The notes below the pieces were generated by a model. It saw only the letters and a program-made list of their open reading frames with translations, was not told the DNA's origin and did not search any database. From an uncultured Coriobacteriia bacterium (GTDB lineage Bacteria > Actinomycetota > Coriobacteriia > Coriobacteriales > QAMH01): a stretch of 7,784 nucleotides of DNA. The stretch is taken from positions 1-7,784 of the forward strand of contig CABURF010000046.1 of NCBI GenBank assembly GCA_902493755.1, read 5' to 3'. Below are positions 4,813 to 7,784 of this stretch, piece after piece. A program made the translations under genes and the position numbers. The stretch's first letter is position 1. Each line of letters opens with the position of its first letter.

Positions 4813-6441
4813 CTAGGCGGGAATCATGATGGCGAATATCTGGGACATGATTACCGAAATGGTCACCAACACAAGGGCATAGGGAAGCACCTTGCGCAGA
4901 ACCTGGCTTTCGGCACCAACCTCGTCAAGCGAAGCAGCAGACTGCTGGAGCTTCACCGGCGTGATGACGGATGCAAGACCGGCAGCGATGCCACCAGATG
5001 CGATGACTGCCAGCGGATTCAAACCAAGATCCTGTGCGGAAATCAGGTTGTAATTCGCGAACAGCGCAATCGTCGAGGTCTCCGAACCAGTCACGAAGCC
5101 GGCGAGCAGGCCGAGGAAGCCATTGGCAACCGGATACCACCAGCCAAATGCCGCAGCAGCGGAATGCGCCCACAGCGCGATGATGTTGGTGTCCTGGTTC
5201 GCGGGATCGAGGAACCACGTCTCGACGCCAGCGGCATTGACGCCAAACTTGTAGCCCGAGTACATCATGACGTAGGCGATCATGAAGTAGACGATGGAGC
5301 TGATGGTGGGCGGAGCCCAGCGCTTGTTCCACTTCTTGAGAATGGTTCCCCAACTCGAGCCATTACGCGGCTTGAGCCAGATGGCGGAGATGAGGGTCGA
5401 GATGAGCACCCAGAAGTAGGCGTTCCAAATCACACGCATCGGCTGACCGGCATCGCCAGGCCACAGGATGACGCGCATCTCGAGTGGACCGGAGTACAGG
5501 ATGTCCTTGAGCGGGCCAACGAAGTTGGTGATCACGCAGAAGAAGATGAGAAGGCCCCAGGGAAGCAGGGCTTTCCAAAGCGGGATTTCCTTCTCGAGTT
5601 CCTTGTCCTCTTCGGTCAAGCCCGACCTGTCGAAGAACTGGATACCACGTATCTTCATGTAGAGCAGCATCACGATCAGCGAGCATGCGCCGCAGAGAAC
5701 GCCCATGAGAACGATGGACTGCGGGACAAGATGACTGAACATGAACGCGAAACCACCCATGCACAGACCCGTAATCAGCGCAGGCAGCCAACCTTGCTTG
5801 AGCAACTTGACACCACCTGCCATGAAGAGCATGGCAAGACAGATGCACGGCGTGATGACAGGCAGGTAATTGGTGAAGTACTGCGCGACGACTTGCAACG
5901 TCGGAGCCGTACCGTCTATCATCGTGAAGCCGGCGCCAGTCAGGATGTCCGTAAGCGTAACGACAGTCGCGCCCAACATGGCAAACGTGCAGAGCGAATC
6001 GTAGCCGATGCAAGGCAGTGCAACGGCAATGACGGTCGTGTAGCCCAAGGCGAACATGATCGGCGGCAAGATGATTGCGGGGGTAGCACCCACGCAGACA
6101 AGCATCGAGCCGAGGATGACGTTGATGACCATGATCTGGCAGGGCTTGTCACCATGCGAGAACGTCTTGATCCAGACAACGACACGTTGCAAGGCGCCGG
6201 TTTCCTGCATGAAAGTGATCTGCAGAAGCGCGAAGAATCCCATACCGGTGATCGCCATCGATGCGAGCAGACCCTTGAGCGAGGCAAGCAAGCTGAAGAC
6301 GAAATCGGTATTGAAGAAGAACACCGCGACGGCAATGGTGAGTATCCAACCCACCGTGCCGGTAATGTCACCGCGCACCTTGAAGCCGACAATCATCACG
6401 ATCATGACGATAATCGGTATAAAAGAAATCAGAAGATTCAT
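4813..6441 (-). CDS. L-lactate permease family (LctP/LldP) transporter, divergent
   Basis: This is a 542-residue protein with more than twelve hydrophobic segments, matching the length and layout of the lactate permease family (PF02652-type; proton-coupled import of 2-hydroxy acids such as lactate and glycolate). Family landmarks visible are FFALLQITFMQETGAL (69-84), GATPAIILPPIMFALGY (118-134), the loop GFVTGSETSTIALF (448-461) and ASGGIAAGLASVITP (481-495). The last two correspond to the region that in LldP reads GSDTN...LF and GG..GKMISPQS. Here Asp-Thr-Asn is Glu-Thr-Ser and the MISPQS segment is VITPVKLQQS, so it is a divergent subgroup whose substrate may not be lactate (inference). The ATG at 6441 has AGGAGG (complement of 6451-6456) 9 bases upstream, placed inside a hairpin loop. 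It lies downstream of the molybdoenzyme operon, is separated from it by a hairpin terminator, and ends in its own strong terminator. Confidence 0.88.
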   Translation of the reverse strand: MNLLISFIPIIVMIVMIVGFKVRGDITGTVGWILTIAVAVFFFNTDFVFSLLASLKGLLASMAITGMGFFALLQITFMQETGALQRVVVWIKTFSHGDKPCQIMVINVILGSMLVCVGATPAIILPPIMFALGYTTVIAVALPCIGYDSLCTFAMLGATVVTLTDILTGAGFTMIDGTAPTLQVVAQYFTNYLPVITPCICLAMLFMAGGVKLLKQGWLPALITGLCMGGFAFMFSHLVPQSIVLMGVLCGACSLIVMLLYMKIRGIQFFDRSGLTEEDKELEKEIPLWKALLPWGLLIFFCVITNFVGPLKDILYSGPLEMRVILWPGDAGQPMRVIWNAYFWVLISTLISAIWLKPRNGSSWGTILKKWNKRWAPPTISSIVYFMIAYVMMYSGYKFGVNAAGVETWFLDPANQDTNIIALWAHSAAAAFGWWYPVANGFLGLLAGFVTGSETSTIALFANYNLISAQDLGLNPLAVIASGGIAAGLASVITPVKLQQSAASLDEVGAESQVLRKVLPYALVLVTISVIMSQIFAIMIPA

Positions 6442-6442
6442 T

Positions 6443-6469
6443 ACTCATTCCCTCCTATTCAGAATGAGT
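6443..6469 (-). promoter_or_regulatory. Hairpin presenting the permease ribosome binding site in its loop
   Basis: In the mRNA, ACUCAUUC (6469-6462) pairs with GAAUGAGU (6450-6443), an uninterrupted 8-bp stem. Its 11-base loop holds AGGAGG, and its 3' arm fills the space between the ribosome binding site and the AUG, which begins 2 bases later at 6441. Such a stem could tune initiation by temperature, a protein or a small RNA; function is inference. Confidence 0.55.
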
Positions 6470-6483
6470 GGGTCGTTCGTCGA

Positions 6484-6527
6484 GCTGCCGTTGAGGTTCG
6501 TCTTTCCCCATGCACGAACCTGGCAGC
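6484..6527 (-). promoter_or_regulatory. Large stem-loop in the permease leader
   Basis: AGGTTCGT at 6494-6501 pairs with ACGAACCT at 6514-6521. Extending it, GCTGCC at 6484-6489 pairs with GGCAGC at 6522-6527, with a 4-base bulge (6490-6493). That is 14 bp around a 12-base loop, with no T-tract. It lies about 45 bases upstream of the start codon. A weak promoter candidate lies beyond it (TTGCTA, complement of 6568-6573, then 17 bases, then TCTAGA at 6545-6550), which would place this hairpin in the 5' UTR. Confidence 0.5.
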
Positions 6528-6573
6528 ACGCGAATCATCAAGTTTCTAGAACGTAAAACGAAACCAATAGCAA

Positions 6574-6612
6574 GAAGCTGGAGGCTCCCTCCATACCGAA
6601 ACCTCCAGCTTC
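6574..6612 (-). terminator. Hairpin terminator after the zinc-ribbon gene
   Basis: GAAGCTGGAGG at 6574-6584 and CCTCCAGCTTC at 6602-6612 form a perfect 11-bp stem with a 17-base loop. On the minus strand the trailing sequence is TTGCTATTGGTTTCGTTTT, T-rich but interrupted. It starts 17 bases past the stop codon and probably closes the molybdoenzyme operon, possibly with some read-through into the permease gene. Confidence 0.65.
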
Positions 6613-6629
6613 GCCAAGCGTAAGACCGC

Positions 6630-6839
6630 TTACTTGAACTTCCTGTCCTGGTTGCGACGCTCCGACTCGTCAATGGGCTTATAGGTAGCACCAGCGATGT
6701 CGTCGGTAATCACCTTGTCGGCACCACACTTCTTGCAAGTCGGCGCCTCCGCAGCGTTAAACGTTCCGCACTCAGGGCACTTCCAAAGGATGTTCCCGAT
6801 TGGGGGCGGCCTAAAACCGCCTTTCATCTGTTGAGACAT
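6630..6839 (-). CDS. Small RanBP2-like zinc-ribbon protein
   Basis: This is a 69-residue soluble protein. Residues 19-38 fit the RanBP2-type zinc-finger spacing W-x-C-x2-C-x3-N-x6-C-x2-C exactly: Trp19, Cys21, Cys24, Asn28, Cys35 and Cys38, so one Zn (or rubredoxin-like Fe) site is expected. The N-terminus (FRPPPIGNIL, 9-18) is proline-rich. The tail (DESERRNQDRKFK, 57-69) is charged and probably disordered. The start at 6839 has GGGAGG (complement of 6845-6850) 5 bases upstream. It follows the Fe-S subunit gene after 41 bases and should be co-transcribed with the molybdoenzyme. Possible roles are an assembly or maturation factor, a small electron carrier, or a structural subunit; none can be chosen from sequence. 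The short length alone would make it doubtful, but the intact motif, good ribosome binding site and operon position make it a real gene. Confidence 0.82.
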   Translation of the reverse strand: MSQQMKGGFRPPPIGNILWKCPECGTFNAAEAPTCKKCGADKVITDDIAGATYKPIDESERRNQDRKFK

Positions 6840-6880
6840 AACAACCTCCCAAGCTAGTCAATACTTATGCTTGCCTTCGA

Positions 6881-7303
6881 CTATTTGTCCTGGTCCAGCG
6901 TGAAAAGGACCATCTTCGGCTTCTCGGCGGCCTTCTTTGCCAGCTCTTCGATCGGGCCATAGAACATGACACCGGACTGGCAATGATGCACGCACATGGG
7001 AAGTCGTCCCTCGGCGACGCGGTCCGCGCAGCCATCGCACAGGTCGGTGGGCATCGGGACATACGTCCACTCCCAGTCGCCCTTGACGTTCTTGGTGGGA
7101 CCGTACTCGAGGGTCTTGATTCCCCACTGCTCGGCGTCCAGGCCAAGGTGCATCTGGCACGCAATCTCGCAGGAATGGCAATCAGTGCAGAACTCGTAGT
7201 CAATGAGCAGACCGTTCTGGACGGGCTTCGCGTTGTAGTCCTTGAACTCGGCCCAGTACTTGAACGCGTCAAAACCACGGTTCATCTCTTCTGCTGTAGG
7301 CAT
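6881..7303 (-). CDS. [4Fe-4S] ferredoxin-type electron-transfer subunit of a molybdopterin oxidoreductase
   Basis: This is a 140-residue protein with eight cysteines set for two [4Fe-4S] clusters. One motif is Cys39-x2-Cys42-x2-Cys45-x3-Cys49 (CTDCHSCEIAC). The other is Cys89-x2-Cys92-x11-Cys104-x3-Cys108 (LCDGCADRVAEG, then MCVHHC). This matches the DmsB/PhsB-type subunits that pass electrons to or from DMSO-reductase-superfamily catalytic subunits, but it is shorter than DmsB (about 200 residues, four clusters). The residue after Cys108 is Gln where many relatives have Pro. No signal peptide is seen. The start is ATG at 7303, with GAGGGGG (complement of 7313-7319) 9 bases upstream. A TTG at 7321 would add six residues but lies within that ribosome binding site. 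The gene begins 4 bases after the stop of the catalytic subunit, implying one operon and probably one complex. Confidence 0.9.
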   Translation of the reverse strand: MPTAEEMNRGFDAFKYWAEFKDYNAKPVQNGLLIDYEFCTDCHSCEIACQMHLGLDAEQWGIKTLEYGPTKNVKGDWEWTYVPMPTDLCDGCADRVAEGRLPMCVHHCQSGVMFYGPIEELAKKAAEKPKMVLFTLDQDK

Positions 7304-7307
7304 TCTC

Positions 7308-7784
7308 TTACACCCCCTCAAAGCGCGTGAAGTGGAAGCCGGTAAGGGGCTCGGTCGTGATGAGCTCGGTCTCGCTATGGTCGTTCTCCGGCGTCACCTT
7401 GTAGCACTTGCACAGGGTCGACTTGTAGGGAGCGCCATAGTGAGTCGGGCCATAGACACCCATGGTGGTGAGGTTGTTGGCGTTGCAGTCAAACACGCCA
7501 TACAGATGCGGCTCGGCCGCCTCCTCCTCGGGGAACCACCAGCCGTGACGGGCACGGACCAGGTTGGGCATCAGGCCAGGAGCGATGTGAGCCTGCTGCT
7601 TGCACCTACCGCGGGGGTTCTCGAACCAGACCCACTCGCCCTCGACGACGCCAAGCTCCTCAGCGAGCTCGGGCGAGATGTCGCAGATGGCCGTCGGATG
7701 AATCTGACGCATATGCGGCAGCTGGCGATGCTCGGAGTGGAACAGGCCGATGTGGCGATGTCCGGACGTGTAGATGAGCGGGTA
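7308..7784 (-). CDS. Molybdopterin oxidoreductase (DMSO reductase superfamily) catalytic subunit, C-terminal part
   Basis: The frame enters at the right edge and runs to TAA at 7308-7310, so only the last 158 residues are present. It begins YPLIYTSGHRHIGLFHSEHR (fragment residues 1-20), the opening of the molydopterin dinucleotide-binding domain (PF01568-type), then LPHMRQIHP and the beta-barrel stretch DISPELAEELGVVEGEWVWF. GWWFPEEE at 81-88, CNANNLTT at 100-107 and YKSTLCKCYK at 120-129 follow. The GWWFPE and N-NNLT landmarks place it in the bis-MGD Mo/W group that includes acetylene hydratase, pyrogallol transhydroxylase and the catechol dehydroxylases of gut Eggerthellaceae. The active-site region, which would discriminate among these, is outside the window, so the substrate is unknown. 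It forms an operon with the two-cluster Fe-S subunit (4-base gap) and the zinc-ribbon gene. Confidence 0.9.
   Translation of the reverse strand, partial: YPLIYTSGHRHIGLFHSEHRQLPHMRQIHPTAICDISPELAEELGVVEGEWVWFENPRGRCKQQAHIAPGLMPNLVRARHGWWFPEEEAAEPHLYGVFDCNANNLTTMGVYGPTHYGAPYKSTLCKCYKVTPENDHSETELITTEPLTGFHFTRFEGV

Noticed and set aside
5363..6013. 216-codon minus-strand frame inside the permease gene
   Set aside because: Out-of-frame Arg/His/Cys-rich translation of the permease coding sequence.
6448..6450. Alternative ATG for the permease 7 bases upstream of 6441
   Set aside because: Out of frame with the permease and leads to a short unrelated peptide.
4600..6549. A 649-codon open frame on the plus strand
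   Set aside because: It lies antisense to the lactate permease-family gene. Its product is Arg/Asp/His-rich with no recognisable domain, and it runs through a terminator and palindromes. It is explained by codon bias of the real gene.

Overview
The window looks like a stretch of an anaerobic, moderately GC-rich actinobacterial genome. The best fit is a Coriobacteriia/Eggerthellaceae-type gut or oral anaerobe. This rests on the combination of an old-yellow-enzyme-type flavin oxidoreductase, a DMSO-reductase-superfamily molybdo/tungsto-enzyme with an iron-sulfur partner, and several organic-anion transporters. It is inference from gene content; no rRNA or tRNA is present to anchor it.

Layout. 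Plus strand, left: the C-terminal part of a flavin/NAD(P) oxidoreductase (2-625, cut by the window edge), a 166-base structured gap ending in a strong intrinsic terminator (712-755), and an AEC-family carboxylate-type permease (792-1757). All remaining genes are on the minus strand. In order of transcription from the right edge they are: the C-terminus of a molybdopterin oxidoreductase catalytic subunit (7308-7784, cut), a two-cluster [4Fe-4S] subunit (6881-7303), a small RanBP2-like zinc-ribbon protein (6630-6839), a hairpin terminator, a divergent L-lactate-permease-family transporter (4813-6441) with a structured leader, a strong terminator, a 337-base palindrome-rich gap, a 4-TM protein of unknown function (4020-4475, GTG start), a TSUP/TauE-SafE transporter (3235-3993), a MarR-type regulator with a His/Cys-rich tail (2440-3090), and a small pyridoxamine-phosphate-oxidase-fold flavoprotein (1885-2283).

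How the parts may work together. Three of the nine genes are predicted small-anion transporters (AEC, lactate permease, TSUP), and two of these sit beside redox enzymes. A plausible reading (inference) is substrate-import plus electron-acceptor modules: the molybdoenzyme/Fe-S/zinc-ribbon operon next to a permease for an organic acid, and the flavin oxidoreductase next to an AEC permease. The MarR-type gene has its own promoter with overlapping inverted repeats between and around the -35 and -10 boxes, typical of autorepression, and its tail suggests response to a transition metal.

Most notable: the metal-binding-like tail on the MarR regulator and its operator array; the ribosome-binding site of the lactate-permease-family gene lying in the loop of an 8-bp stem, below a second 14-bp stem-loop; two large palindromes in the 4476-4812 gap that look like a dispersed repeat; and the uncharacterised zinc-ribbon protein attached to a molybdoenzyme operon. 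No CRISPR array, insertion sequence or phage gene was seen.
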